From: Nitrospirillum sp034653355
GTDB lineage: Bacteria; Pseudomonadota; Alphaproteobacteria; Azospirillales; Azospirillaceae
Direction: 5' to 3'
Length of the DNA: 64,000 nucleotides
Assembly: GCF_034653355.1 (NCBI RefSeq)
Contig: NZ_JAYEER010000001.1
Span: 930,001-994,000 of the forward strand
The notes under the pieces were generated by a model. The model did no database searches, had not been told where the DNA came from, and worked only from the letters and a program-made list of their open reading frames with translations. The position numbers were made by a program, and so were the translations under genes. Positions 45,485 to 54,363 of this stretch are shown here, one piece after another; position 1 is the first letter of the stretch; each line of letters opens with the position of its first letter.

Positions 45485-47068
45485 TCAGCCCTTCAGCCCG
45501 CGCCCCTCGGCCAGGGTGACGAAGTTCACCAGGTTGGCGTCGCGCCAATGCTTGGTGCGGCGCAATTCGTTCTGCGCCTTCACCAGCAGGGTGGTGATCA
45601 GGGCCATTTCGGCGCCGGTCATGGGGGTGGCGTCGCGCAGGCGGTCGGTGGCCGTCTGCACCAGCCCCTGGTCCAGCAGGGTCATGCTTTCGCGCAAATC
45701 CGCACCCACGGCCTGGGACAGTTCCGCCGCGCGCACCGCCTGGCCCAGCCGCTCGCGGCTGTCGCCGGCCTCGGTGCGGGAGAAGGCGGCGCGGTAGGCG
45801 TCCGTCAGATCCTCCACCAGCCGGTCGCGGAAATCGCTGTAGCGGGTGCCCCAGTGCAGGCTGCGCGTCAGGGTGTTGCGCCAGCGCATGGTGTAGCCCA
45901 GCGCCCAGGCCAGGGCGGCGTGATCCAGCGCCACCCGGCCCTTGGCATGGGCGGTGACCGACACGCGCATGGACAGATAGGGGTAGAGCGCGCCCTCCAC
46001 CTTCTTGATCATGGTGTCCAGGTTGCCGTGGGCCAGGCTGGCCTCACGCCCGTCGCGCAGCAGGTCGAATTCGTCGAACAGGGTCAGCAGGTCGTCCAGA
46101 TAGACCAGTTCCCGTTCCAGCAGCTCCCGCCGTTCGGAGGCGACGACCAGGGGGCGGCGGGCCACCTCGCCGGCGCCGGCCAGGGCGCCCAGCTCGTCGG
46201 CCAGCACCTGGCAGGTGCGGGCCAGATGGCGCACCAGGGCCGACAGCAGCACCGGCTGCCAGTCGGTGGGGCCCTGCACCAGGAAACCGCTCATCTGCCG
46301 GTAAGCGCGGTGGCGGTTCAGCAGCACCAGGGGCATCAGCAAGGACAGCTGGTTGGCCTGGGCCGCCGGCACGTTCGGCGCCTGGAAGGACAGCACGGCG
46401 GCGGCGCCATCGGCCCCGCCGTTGTCGTCGTTGCCGCTCAGGCTCATGACCAGGCGGGAATAGGGACCGCCGTTTTCCAGCAGCACGTACAGCAGCGACA
46501 GGTCGGCCAGCACCAGGGGGCGGGGCACGACGCCAAGGTTCTTGCGCGCGGCTTCCGTCCGGCGCCAGGCGTTCATCGCCTCCAGCAGATCCTTGGTGGC
46601 GGCCTTGTCCTGCAGGGTCTGGCCCAGGCGCGCGGCGGCTGCCACGCGCAGCTCCTCGCGCAGGGCCAGGGCCTTGGGCGTGCGCAGCACCACGAACAGC
46701 GGCTGTTCCTGGGCCAGGGCCGACAGCGTCTCGTCCACCGAGCGGCTCAGCGGCGCCAGCGGCTTGGCCGCCAGGGCGGACCACAGGCCACCCACGTCCA
46801 GCGGGTGGATGCTGCCGGGGCAGTGGAACTCTTCCCGCAGCAGCCAGGGATCGCTGGTCAGGAAGGGCTCGAACAGCTGGGTGAACTGGCGGCGGGCGTG
46901 GGCCTGGCGCTGGGCGTTCAGCTTCTGGATCAGGGCGCGGCGCACCACCGCCCGGCTCTGGTCGGGGCTGGAGTCGACCTCCTCGAACAGCTTGCGCGCG
47001 GCCTCGGGCGACAGCCGGTCCACCAGGTCGGTCAGCGTGCGGGCGCGATCCTCCTCCGCCGGGGTCAT
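45485..47068 (-). CDS. hypothetical large helical cytoplasmic protein
   Basis: 527 residues from ATG 47068 (GGGGCAGGG upstream). The protein has no signal peptide and no obvious hydrophobic segment, and is rich in Ala, Leu, Arg and Asp with long predicted helices (LARTCQVLADELGALAG, DLLTLFDEFDLLRDGREAS). A central NDDNGGADGAAAVLSFQAPN loop and a C-terminal KHWRDANLVNFVTLAEG segment are distinctive. I do not recognise the family. Transcribed divergently from the FAD oxidoreductase. Confidence 0.7.
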   Translation of the reverse strand: MTPAEEDRARTLTDLVDRLSPEAARKLFEEVDSSPDQSRAVVRRALIQKLNAQRQAHARRQFTQLFEPFLTSDPWLLREEFHCPGSIHPLDVGGLWSALAAKPLAPLSRSVDETLSALAQEQPLFVVLRTPKALALREELRVAAAARLGQTLQDKAATKDLLEAMNAWRRTEAARKNLGVVPRPLVLADLSLLYVLLENGGPYSRLVMSLSGNDDNGGADGAAAVLSFQAPNVPAAQANQLSLLMPLVLLNRHRAYRQMSGFLVQGPTDWQPVLLSALVRHLARTCQVLADELGALAGAGEVARRPLVVASERRELLERELVYLDDLLTLFDEFDLLRDGREASLAHGNLDTMIKKVEGALYPYLSMRVSVTAHAKGRVALDHAALAWALGYTMRWRNTLTRSLHWGTRYSDFRDRLVEDLTDAYRAAFSRTEAGDSRERLGQAVRAAELSQAVGADLRESMTLLDQGLVQTATDRLRDATPMTGAEMALITTLLVKAQNELRRTKHWRDANLVNFVTLAEGRGLKG

Positions 47069-47233
47069 GCCCTGCCCCGAAGGCCGCTGCGGCAGGCCGT
47101 GCTCAACCCCATGCTTCCAACCCCATAGCCCATGCGCCGACGCCGTCCATTGTGAACCCCGGATATTTCCGGCAGGTAAACAAACATCCCCCAAGGTAAT
47201 ACGCCCCTGCCCCCGTGGCCGACAATTATCTTA

Positions 47234-47248
47234 AAGGTTCGAAACCTT
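47234..47248. promoter_or_regulatory. short inverted repeat AAGGTT-CGA-AACCTT
   Basis: A perfect 6-bp arm pair lies in the divergent gap between the hypothetical protein gene and the FAD oxidoreductase. It sits in the AT-richest part of that gap. Its size and position fit a regulatory site but could be coincidental. Confidence 0.35.
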
Positions 47249-47322
47249 GATTACGCCTGCGGCATTGCGCGACGCGGCGCCACCCGGGCAGATTTGACGG
47301 CGATGCAGAATGGGAGCCTGGC

Positions 47323-48457
47323 ATGGCGGTGATGGAGACAGATTTCGACGCGATCGTGGTGGGCGCGGGGGCCGTGGGCCTGGCCTGCGGCCGGGCCCTG
47401 GCCCTGCGCGGCCTGACCATCGCGGTGTTGGAGGCGGAGGACGCCATCGGCCAGGGCGTGTCGTCGCGCAATTCCGAGGTGGCGCACGGGGGGCTCTACT
47501 ACCCCACCGGCTCGCTGCGGGCGCGGTTCTGCGTCGCCGGCCGGCGCATGCTCTATCCTTTCCTGGATGCCCATGGCGTCACCTATGACAAGTGCGGCAA
47601 GCTGGTGGTGGCGACGGACGAGGCGGAATTGCCCCGGCTGGAGGCCATCCTGCGGCAGGCCCGGATCAACGATGTGGAGGGCATGCGCTGGCTGAGCGCC
47701 GCCGAGGTGCACGCGCTGGAACCGGATCTGCGCGCGGTGGCCGGCCTGCTGTCGCCCGAAAGCGGAATCTTCGACAGTCACGGCTATATGGTGGCGTTGC
47801 GGGGGGAGATCGAGGGACGTGGCGGCGCCGTCGTCACCGGCACGCCGGTCCTGGGGGCGACGCCCTTGGGGGCCGCGTCGTTGGATGGGGGCGGCTTCAC
47901 CGTGCGCACCGGCGGGCGCGATCCCGCCACCGTCACCACCCGCCTGCTGGTGACGGCGCCCGGCTTGGCGGCGCAGGATGTGGCGGCGGGTATCGAGGGC
48001 TTTCCCGCCGACCTTATCCCCCAGGCCCATTACGGCAAGGGCAGCTATTTCGCGCTCAACGGCCGGGCGCCGTTCAAGCGCCTGGTCTACCCACCGCCGA
48101 TCCCCGGCGCCCTGGGCGTGCATTACCGTCGCGACCTGGGCGGCCAGGCACGCTTCGGCCCCGACCTGGAATACGTGGAGGCACCCGACTATCGCGTGGA
48201 TCCGAACCGCGCTGACGGCTTCTACCGCGATATCCGGCGTTTCTGGCCGGGCCTGCCCGACGGCGCCCTGGTGCCGGACTATGTCGGTGTACGGCCCAAA
48301 ATCCACTGGACCGGGGGAGGCGCAGCCCGACTTCCGCCTGGACGGGGCGTCGGTCCACGGCCTGCCGGGCCTGGTGGCCCTGTTCGGCATCGAAAGCCCG
48401 GGCCTGACCTCCTCCATGGCCATCGGCGAGGCCGTGGCGGACCTGCTGGGCGCCTGA
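47323..48457 (+). CDS. FAD-dependent oxidoreductase, L-2-hydroxyglutarate dehydrogenase-like, frame-broken
   Basis: DAO-family protein of about 378 residues. The N-terminus carries the dinucleotide motif IVVGAGAVGLACGRALALRG and RNSEVAHGGLYYPTGSLRARFC, typical of LhgO/L2HGDH-type enzymes. VYPPPIPGALGVHYRRDLGG and GALVPDYVGVRPK follow. The frame then breaks at about 48297-48310 and continues in another frame as GPGEAQPDFRLDG, IESPGLTSSMAIGEAVADLLGA, ending 48457. Removing one base (for example in the A4 run 48297-48300) restores it. The probable substrate is a 2-hydroxy acid. Confidence 0.85.
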
Positions 48458-48500
48458 AAAAGGGGCGGCCCCCTCGAGGAAGCCGCCGCCGCGCCGGCCT

Positions 48501-49703
48501 TCAGACCGTCAACGCCCTCCGGGCGCGGTTGCCGCTGAACCCGACACCAACCAGCGCCAGCAGGGCGGCGATGCCGCTGGCGATGCCCAAGCTCAAGAAG
48601 GCGCTGAACACGTCGCCGAATTGGTGTGACAGGGCGGTGACGACGAAGGCGCTGAGGAACTGACCGATGGAGAACACGCCCTGCCACAGGCCGGTGGCCC
48701 GGCCGCGGATCTCGAAGGCCAGGCCGCGCAGGGCCCAGGTCAGCAGAGTGGGAAGGATCATGCCGCAACCGAACTGGTTCAGCGCCACGGAGGCCAACAG
48801 CCAGCCGTGGGCCGTGGTCAGCGCCATGCCGGTGAAGCCCACTCCGCAGATGGCGAATTCGATCAGCAGCAGCACCGCCACCGGCAGGCGGGCCGCCCGC
48901 TGAAAGACGATGGTGCCCACCGGCACGCCCAGGCTGGCCACCGCCGTCATTCCACCGATGGTGGCGGGGTCGGTGATGCCGCGGTTGGTCAGGGCCAAGG
49001 CCAAGTCCACCTGCACGGTGTAGAAAAGGACGGAGGCGAAGACGGTGATGGCGCAGATGCCGCCCAGCCGCGCCCAGGGGAAGGCCACGCCCTGGTGCGC
49101 CTCCGGGTGCTGGATGACGTCCTCGGTCTCCTCCGGTTCCCAGGTGAAGAAATGGACGCCGGCCAGCAGCAGCAGGCTGCTGGCGTAGATGGCGAAGGGG
49201 GCCCGCCAGCTGATGGCGCCCAGGGCGCCGCCGACGATGAACAGCGCCACGGCGGACATCGACGCCACGGCGGTCTGCAGCGCCAGCCACTTCTCCCGGG
49301 CGGGGCCCTTGAAATAGTCGCCGATCAGGGTGGTGGTCAGGGTCATGACGGCGGCCTCGGTCACACCCACCACCACGCGGCTGGCCAGGATGGCCCAGAA
49401 ATTGTCCAGCACCAGGGGGGCGACGCCGCAGACGGCGTACAGCAGCATGGACAGCATCAGCAGGCGGCGCCGGCCGAAACGGTCGGCCAGCCAGCCGGCG
49501 GGGGCGGAGAACAGGGCGACGCACAGCGCCGGCGTCGTCAGGATCATGGGCACCCAGTAATCCGCCTGGGGCATGTCCTTGAAGTGTTCCAGCATCTGCG
49601 GCAGCACGGGCGCCAGCACGATGACGCCCATCACCGACATGGTGCAAGGCAGCAGCAGCGCCAGGCCCTGTGCCAGGCCGGCCGTCCTCTTCTTGGAAGT
49701 CAC
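48501..49703 (-). CDS. MFS transporter
   Basis: 400 residues from GTG 49703, with AGGAAGG ten bases upstream. About twelve hydrophobic helices are seen, and the loop after helix 2 is GWLADRFGRRRLLMLSM. VVVGVTEAAVMTLTTTLIGDYF lies in helix 4-5. There is no substrate signature. It stands between two transcriptionally separate genes and converges with the FAD oxidoreductase gene. Confidence 0.88.
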   Translation of the reverse strand: MTSKKRTAGLAQGLALLLPCTMSVMGVIVLAPVLPQMLEHFKDMPQADYWVPMILTTPALCVALFSAPAGWLADRFGRRRLLMLSMLLYAVCGVAPLVLDNFWAILASRVVVGVTEAAVMTLTTTLIGDYFKGPAREKWLALQTAVASMSAVALFIVGGALGAISWRAPFAIYASSLLLLAGVHFFTWEPEETEDVIQHPEAHQGVAFPWARLGGICAITVFASVLFYTVQVDLALALTNRGITDPATIGGMTAVASLGVPVGTIVFQRAARLPVAVLLLIEFAICGVGFTGMALTTAHGWLLASVALNQFGCGMILPTLLTWALRGLAFEIRGRATGLWQGVFSIGQFLSAFVVTALSHQFGDVFSAFLSLGIASGIAALLALVGVGFSGNRARRALTV

Positions 49704-49871
49704 GTTCAATAACCCTTCCTGGGGGACGGGCCATTGCCTCCCGTCCGTTGTCCTCCTGCCACGGTTGGGGTGGGCTGTTCCCGCCGGCCTCCGAACCATG
49801 CCGCCTGTAAATTAAGGGCAGGGGACCACGGCGGTAAAATCAGGGTTTCTGATATCTCGCATCGGTGGCGC

Positions 49872-50324
49872 CTATCGGCGCACCAGGATGACGCCCAGGA
49901 TCAGCAGAGCCGCCCCCAACACTCGGGCGGGGCCGGCGGGGTGGGGGGGCACGCCCAGCACGCCGACATGGTCGATGACCAGGCCGCACAGCATCTGCCC
50001 CACCACGATCAGGGCCAGCACGGTGGCGGCGCCCAGGCGGGGGATCATCAGGATGGCGGTGGCGATGAAGGTGGCGCCGAACAGGCCGCCGGTCCACGCC
50101 GCCCAAGGCGCGGCGCCCATGGTGGCGGCCGTCGGCCGGGGGCCTGGCACCGCCAGCGCCAGCAGCAGCATGGCCGCCATCCCCACCAGATAGCTGGTGA
50201 AACCCGCCCACCAGGGAGAGCCCAGGGCCAGGCGCAGATTGGCGTTCAGCACCTGCTGCACGGCCAGGCTGACGCCGGCGGCGACCACCAGCAGGCAGGA
50301 GAGCAGGGTGGGGAGGGACGGCAT
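49872..50324 (-). CDS. YdcZ/DUF606-type small membrane protein
   Basis: 150 residues with five hydrophobic helices, the usual size of DUF606 proteins (half-size relatives of DMT transporters). LAVQQVLNANLRLALGSPWWAGF and LIVVGQMLCGLVIDHVGVLG are typical. It lies 75 bases after the AraC gene on the same strand and may be its target. Confidence 0.85.
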   Translation of the reverse strand: MPSLPTLLSCLLVVAAGVSLAVQQVLNANLRLALGSPWWAGFTSYLVGMAAMLLLALAVPGPRPTAATMGAAPWAAWTGGLFGATFIATAILMIPRLGAATVLALIVVGQMLCGLVIDHVGVLGVPPHPAGPARVLGAALLILGVILVRR

Positions 50325-50399
50325 GGGGCGGCTTTCCCAGGGTGAAGCATGCACCACCGATAGCAGGGCGTCCGGCCCCGCTATAGAACGGGTGTGACC

Positions 50400-50990
50400 T
50401 CAGCCCGCGCGGTAGCGCCCCGGCGTCACGCCGAACGTGCGGCGGAAACAGCGGCCCAGGTGGCTCTGGTCGGCGAAGCCCGTCTCCGCCGCCACGGCGG
50501 CGATGGCCTCGCCCTGGCGCAACAGGGCGCGGGCGTCGTTCAGCCGATCCAGCAGGCGGAACTGCTGCGGCGCCAGGCCGTGCAGCCGCTTGAAGCGGCG
50601 GGAATAGCCCTCTCGGCTCATGCCCGCCAGCGCCGCCGCCCGGGTGACCGTTTCCCAACCCAGGTCGATCCCGGCCGGCGGCCGGGGGGCGCCCGGCGGC
50701 AGGTAGAGGTTGGTGCACACGACCCCGGCCGGGCTGGGCAGGGAAAGGTGCGGCACGCCGGCGGGGATGCGCACGGCCTGGCCGGCGGCCACCTCGACCA
50801 GGGCGCCGCCGATCACGAAGCGGCGCACGCCCGCATGGACGGTGGTCACCTGGTCTTCCTCATGGAAATGGATGGGCAGTGCCACGTCATGGCCGCGCAC
50901 CATCCCCAGCTCCACGGCCGTGCCGCCCCCCGGGCGCCAGTAACGCCAGGGTTCATCGTGGGCGGATGCGGGCGAGGGGGGCGGATCCAT
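50400..50990 (-). CDS. short AraC-family regulator with cupin domain
   Basis: 196 residues, short for AraC proteins. The first half is a cupin (HDVALPIHFHEEDQVTTV with the HFHEE metal-type motif, AGQAVRIPAGVPHL), the second a two-HTH AraC domain, VTRAAALAGMSREGYSRRFKRLHG, then VAAETGFADQSHLGRCFRRTFGVTPGRYR. It probably senses a small ligand through the cupin. The dmt-like ydcZ gene follows. Confidence 0.88.
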   Translation of the reverse strand: MDPPPSPASAHDEPWRYWRPGGGTAVELGMVRGHDVALPIHFHEEDQVTTVHAGVRRFVIGGALVEVAAGQAVRIPAGVPHLSLPSPAGVVCTNLYLPPGAPRPPAGIDLGWETVTRAAALAGMSREGYSRRFKRLHGLAPQQFRLLDRLNDARALLRQGEAIAAVAAETGFADQSHLGRCFRRTFGVTPGRYRAG

Positions 50991-51121
50991 GGGACGGCGG
51001 CCTTGGCGATGCGGGTGCCCGTAATCGTACCGTCAATTGCAGGTATCGGGATTGCCGTTTTGATTGCCCGGACCGTCTTCGCTAACACTGCCCGGAGAAC
51101 AAGGGTCAGGGGAGGGTTCGC

Positions 51122-51892
51122 ATGCTATCCACGCGGTTGGCGGGCAAGGTCGCGGTCGTCACCGGCATCGCCGCCGGCATCGGCCAGGGCACGGCGCTCA
51201 TGCTGGCGCGCCACGGCGCGAAGGTGGTGGGCTGCGACATCAACGCCGCGGGGGCGGAGGCCACGGTGGCGCTGGCGGGGACGGAGGGGTTGGATTTGTC
51301 CAGCCTGCATCCCTGCGACATGACCCGGCCGGATGACGTCGCCCGTCTGATGGAGTTCGCGGTCGCGCGCCACGGCGGCATCGACATCCTGGTGAACGCC
51401 GCCGCCTTCGGCGCCTTCGTCTGGCTGCAGGACATGGATTATGAGACGCACTGGCGCCGTACCCTGACGGGGGAGGTCGACCTGGTGTTCCTGGCCTGCA
51501 AGGCCGCCTGGCCGCACCTGATCCGGCGCGGCGGCGGGGCCGTGGTGAACTTCGCCTCCGCCAACGCCTACCGGGCGCTGCGCAACTCCCCCGCCTTGGC
51601 GCACTGTGCCGGCAAGGGGGCGGTGCTGGCCATGTCGCGCCAGCTGGCCATGGAGGGGGCGCCCCACGGCATCCGCGTCAACACCATCTCCCCCGCCCTG
51701 GTGGTGACGGAGGCGACGCGGCAACCCTTGGAGAACCCCCAGTTCGCCAAGGCGGTGCAGGACGCCATCATGCTGCCCCGCCTGGGCACGCCAGAGGATA
51801 TCGGCTGGGCCGTCACCTTCCTGGTGTCGGACGAATCCACCTGGGTCACGGGCGCCGATTTCGCCATCGACGGCGGCGCCACCGCCTGGTGA
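51122..51892 (+). CDS. short-chain dehydrogenase/reductase with altered active site
   Basis: 256 residues. The cofactor motif is TGIAAGIG (14-21, TGxxxGIG), with NAAAFG at 92-97. The catalytic Ser is probably Ser146 (NFASANAY) and the Lys is Lys165. The position normally held by Tyr (YxxxK) is His161 (HCAGK). GGA at the C-terminus (TGADFAIDGGATAW) is typical of SDR folds. The missing Tyr suggests a divergent catalytic mechanism or a non-catalytic protein. Divergent from the AraC regulator. Confidence 0.85.
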   Translation: MLSTRLAGKVAVVTGIAAGIGQGTALMLARHGAKVVGCDINAAGAEATVALAGTEGLDLSSLHPCDMTRPDDVARLMEFAVARHGGIDILVNAAAFGAFVWLQDMDYETHWRRTLTGEVDLVFLACKAAWPHLIRRGGGAVVNFASANAYRALRNSPALAHCAGKGAVLAMSRQLAMEGAPHGIRVNTISPALVVTEATRQPLENPQFAKAVQDAIMLPRLGTPEDIGWAVTFLVSDESTWVTGADFAIDGGATAW

Positions 51893-51961
51893 ATCCCCCT
51901 TTATCTTGTTGCGTCATCTTCACCCCACCCTATACCTGGACAAATTCCGCCGAATCTTCTA

Positions 51962-51993
51962 CCCCTAGGAACAGTATTCGGAAACCCTAGGGG
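51962..51993. promoter_or_regulatory. inverted repeat in the 5' region of dacA
   Basis: CCCCTAGG (51962-51969) and CCTAGGGG (51986-51993) are perfectly complementary with 16 bases between them. The right arm ends 16 bases before the GTG start, next to the GAGAGGAG ribosome site. It could be an operator or a leader hairpin. Confidence 0.45.
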
Positions 51994-52009
51994 CGAGAGG
52001 AGCGGCACG

Positions 52010-53155
52010 GTGGGATTTAAGGGGGCGATGGGGGTGGCGCGGCGCGTTCTGGGCCGGATGGGGGCTGTTGTCGCGGCGCTGGGGACGGTCGTCGTCGGGC
52101 TGGCGGCGACCCACCCGGCACAGGCGGGCTACGCCTCCCTGGTGGTCGACGGCGGCACGGGCGAGGTGCTGAACGCCGTGAACCCGGATGAGCAGAACCA
52201 TCCGGCGTCGCTGACCAAGATGATGACGCTCTACCTCACCTTCGAGGCCATCCACCAGGGGCGCCTGCACTGGGAGGATGAGCTGCCGGTGTCCCGCAAC
52301 GCCGCCAACAAGGAACCCACCAAGCTGGGGCTGGAGGTCGGGCGGACGGTCAGCGTCAAGGACTGCGTCCTGGGCATGATCGTCATTTCCGCCAACGACG
52401 GCGCCACCGTGGTGGGCGAGGCCCTGGCCGGTGGCAGCGAGCAGGTGTTCGCCCGCATGATGACGGACAAGGCCCACCAGCTGGGCATGACCAACACCGT
52501 GTTCCGCAACGCCTCGGGCCTGCCTGATCGGGAACAGGTGACGACGGCGCGCGACATGTCCCGCCTGGCCATGGCGCTGCACCGCGATTTCCCGCAGGAC
52601 TACCATTACTTCGCCACCCGGGAGTTCGACTTCGAGGGCCGCCACCTGACCGGCCACAACCGGCTGATGTACCGTTACCCCGGCATGGACGGGATGAAGA
52701 CCGGCTTCACCAACGCCTCGGGCTCCAACTTGGTGTCCTCGGCCGTGCATGACGGGCGGCGCCTGTTCGGCGTGGTGTTCGGCGGCAGCAGCGCCAAGAC
52801 CCGGGACAAGCTGATGGAAACCCTGCTGGACAACGCCTTCGCCAACCGGGACACCGACCCCAAGCTGGTGGCGCTGGCCGCCGGCCGTTCCTTGACCCGG
52901 GTGGCCCGCGCCCGGGGCACGGGCCGCGTCGCCCATGCCGGCCGGGCCCGCACCGTGCATGTGGCCGTGGCGCCGGTGCAGCGGCGCGGCCATGCCGCCG
53001 CCTCCCACCAGCGCGTGGCCTCGGGTCATGCCGGCACGCACGTGGCGGCCAAAGGCCATGCCCATGCAAAGGCGGTGAAGGTGGCCGGCAAGGCGGCCAA
53101 GGGCAAGATGGCCGGCAAGGCGCACGGCCACCATCGCAAGGTTGCGGCTGAATGA
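52010..53155 (+). CDS. D-alanyl-D-alanine carboxypeptidase (PBP5/DacA-like) with His/Lys-rich tail
   Basis: 381 residues. The signal peptide ends AATHPAQA. Penicillin-binding motifs are SLTK (Ser67-Lys70), SAN (127-129) and KTG (230-232), all intact. It trims the terminal D-Ala of peptidoglycan stem peptides. In place of the usual C-terminal amphipathic anchor, the last ~80 residues are rich in His, Ala, Lys and Arg (about eleven His), ending HGHHRKVAAE. The GTG start at 52010 has GAGAGGAG 8 bases upstream. Confidence 0.92.
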   Translation: MGFKGAMGVARRVLGRMGAVVAALGTVVVGLAATHPAQAGYASLVVDGGTGEVLNAVNPDEQNHPASLTKMMTLYLTFEAIHQGRLHWEDELPVSRNAANKEPTKLGLEVGRTVSVKDCVLGMIVISANDGATVVGEALAGGSEQVFARMMTDKAHQLGMTNTVFRNASGLPDREQVTTARDMSRLAMALHRDFPQDYHYFATREFDFEGRHLTGHNRLMYRYPGMDGMKTGFTNASGSNLVSSAVHDGRRLFGVVFGGSSAKTRDKLMETLLDNAFANRDTDPKLVALAAGRSLTRVARARGTGRVAHAGRARTVHVAVAPVQRRGHAAASHQRVASGHAGTHVAAKGHAHAKAVKVAGKAAKGKMAGKAHGHHRKVAAE

Positions 53156-53222
53156 TCTAAAACACAGATCAATATCAACAGAACAATCTGTTGGATGGTT
53201 TTGTGTGAAATAGTGATGTTGG

Positions 53223-53255
53223 AGGGGCGCGATCCAGCGGGGTCGCGCCCCTTTC
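53223..53255 (+). terminator. terminator between dacA and yeiH
   Basis: The 10-bp stem AGGGGCGCGA (53223-53232) and TCGCGCCCCT (53243-53252) has a 10-base loop and is followed by TTTC. It ends 20 bases before the yeiH start. Confidence 0.65.
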
Positions 53256-53274
53256 GCATCAAGGCACCGCCATC

Positions 53275-54309
53275 ATGGTCCACACCGCCGATACCGCCGC
53301 CGCACCCGCCGTCCGCTGGCCCGCGCTGGCCTCCGCCACCCGCCTCATCCCCGGCCTGGGCTATTGCCTGGTGCCGGCGGCGGCGGGCCTGGCCCTGCAC
53401 CGCGTGCCGGCCTTGGGGTTGTTCAGCCCCATGATCCTGGCCGTGGTGGTGGGCATCGCGCTGCGCAGCGCGGTGGGCCTGCCGGCGGTGACCCAGGCGG
53501 GCGTGACCTTCGTGCTGAAACGCCTGTTGCGCATCGCGGTGGCTCTCCTGGGCCTGCAGCTGACGGCGGCCCAGGTCGCGGCGGTGGGCCCCACGGGTGT
53601 GGCCATCATCGCCCTCAGTCTGGTGGCCACCTTCGTCTTCACCAAGACCGTGGGCCGCTGGCTGGGCGTGCCGGCGCCCCTGGCGGAACTGATCGCCGCC
53701 GGCACCTCGATCTGCGGCGCCTCGGCCGTGGTCGCGGCCAACACCGTCACCCAGGCGGATGAGGAGGACGCGGCCTACGCCGTCGCCTGCGTCACGGTCT
53801 TCGGCAGCATCGCCATGCTGAGCTATCCGGCCCTGGGTGCCGCCCTGCACCTGGCGCCCCGCGCCCTGGGCCTCTGGGCCGGCGCCTCCATCCATGAGAT
53901 CGCCCAGGTGGTGGCCGCGGCCTTCCAGTCGGGCCAGCAGGCCGGGGAATTCGGCACGGTGGCCAAGCTGACCCGCGTGGCCATGCTGGCTCCCCTGGTT
54001 CTGTCGCTGGGCGCCCTACGCCGTCGGCGGGAGGGGACCGGCGGTCAGCCCATGCCCATGCCGTGGTTCATCCTGGGCTTCGTGGCCTTGGTCGCCCTGA
54101 ACAGCCTGCACGCCGTTCCCGCCGTGGTTAAGGACTGGGCCCCCGGCGTCACCACCAGTCTGCTGACCTTGGCCCTGGCCGCCATGGGCCTGCACACACA
54201 CGTCGGCCGCATGGCCGCCAAGGGCTTCGCCCCCCTGGCCCTGGGCGCCCTGGCCAGCCTGTTCATCGCCGGCCTTAGCCTGGTGCTGATTGTCACGGTG
54301 TGGGCGTAA
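53275..54309 (+). CDS. YeiH (UPF0324) family putative sulfate exporter
   Basis: 344 residues with about ten hydrophobic helices. YCLVPAAAGLALHRVPALGLFSPMILAVVVG is followed by AAGTSICGASAVVAANTV, the characteristic segment of the UPF0324 fold, then ASIHEIAQVVAAAF. Family members are described as putative sulfate or taurine-derived sulfonate exporters. YeiE-like LysR genes are commonly its neighbour; here one lies 6.5 kb away beyond the RiPP locus. Confidence 0.88.
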   Translation: MVHTADTAAAPAVRWPALASATRLIPGLGYCLVPAAAGLALHRVPALGLFSPMILAVVVGIALRSAVGLPAVTQAGVTFVLKRLLRIAVALLGLQLTAAQVAAVGPTGVAIIALSLVATFVFTKTVGRWLGVPAPLAELIAAGTSICGASAVVAANTVTQADEEDAAYAVACVTVFGSIAMLSYPALGAALHLAPRALGLWAGASIHEIAQVVAAAFQSGQQAGEFGTVAKLTRVAMLAPLVLSLGALRRRREGTGGQPMPMPWFILGFVALVALNSLHAVPAVVKDWAPGVTTSLLTLALAAMGLHTHVGRMAAKGFAPLALGALASLFIAGLSLVLIVTVWA

Positions 54310-54333
54310 GGCGGCGGTCAACCCTGAAGGACA

Positions 54334-54359
54334 AGGCCCGCCGGCGCCCCGGTGGGCCT
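54334..54359. terminator. bidirectional hairpin between yeiH and the permease
   Basis: AGGCCCGCCGG (54334-54344) and CCGGTGGGCCT (54349-54359) pair over 11 positions (one G-T wobble) with a 4-base loop. The hairpin lies between two convergent stop codons and has no strong T-run. Confidence 0.55.
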
Positions 54360-54363
54360 CCTG

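Noticed and set aside
47251..49734. 827-codon frame on the - strand across the FAD enzyme and MFS genes
   Set aside because: It crosses two clearly unrelated genes in other frames, and its composition is not protein-like.
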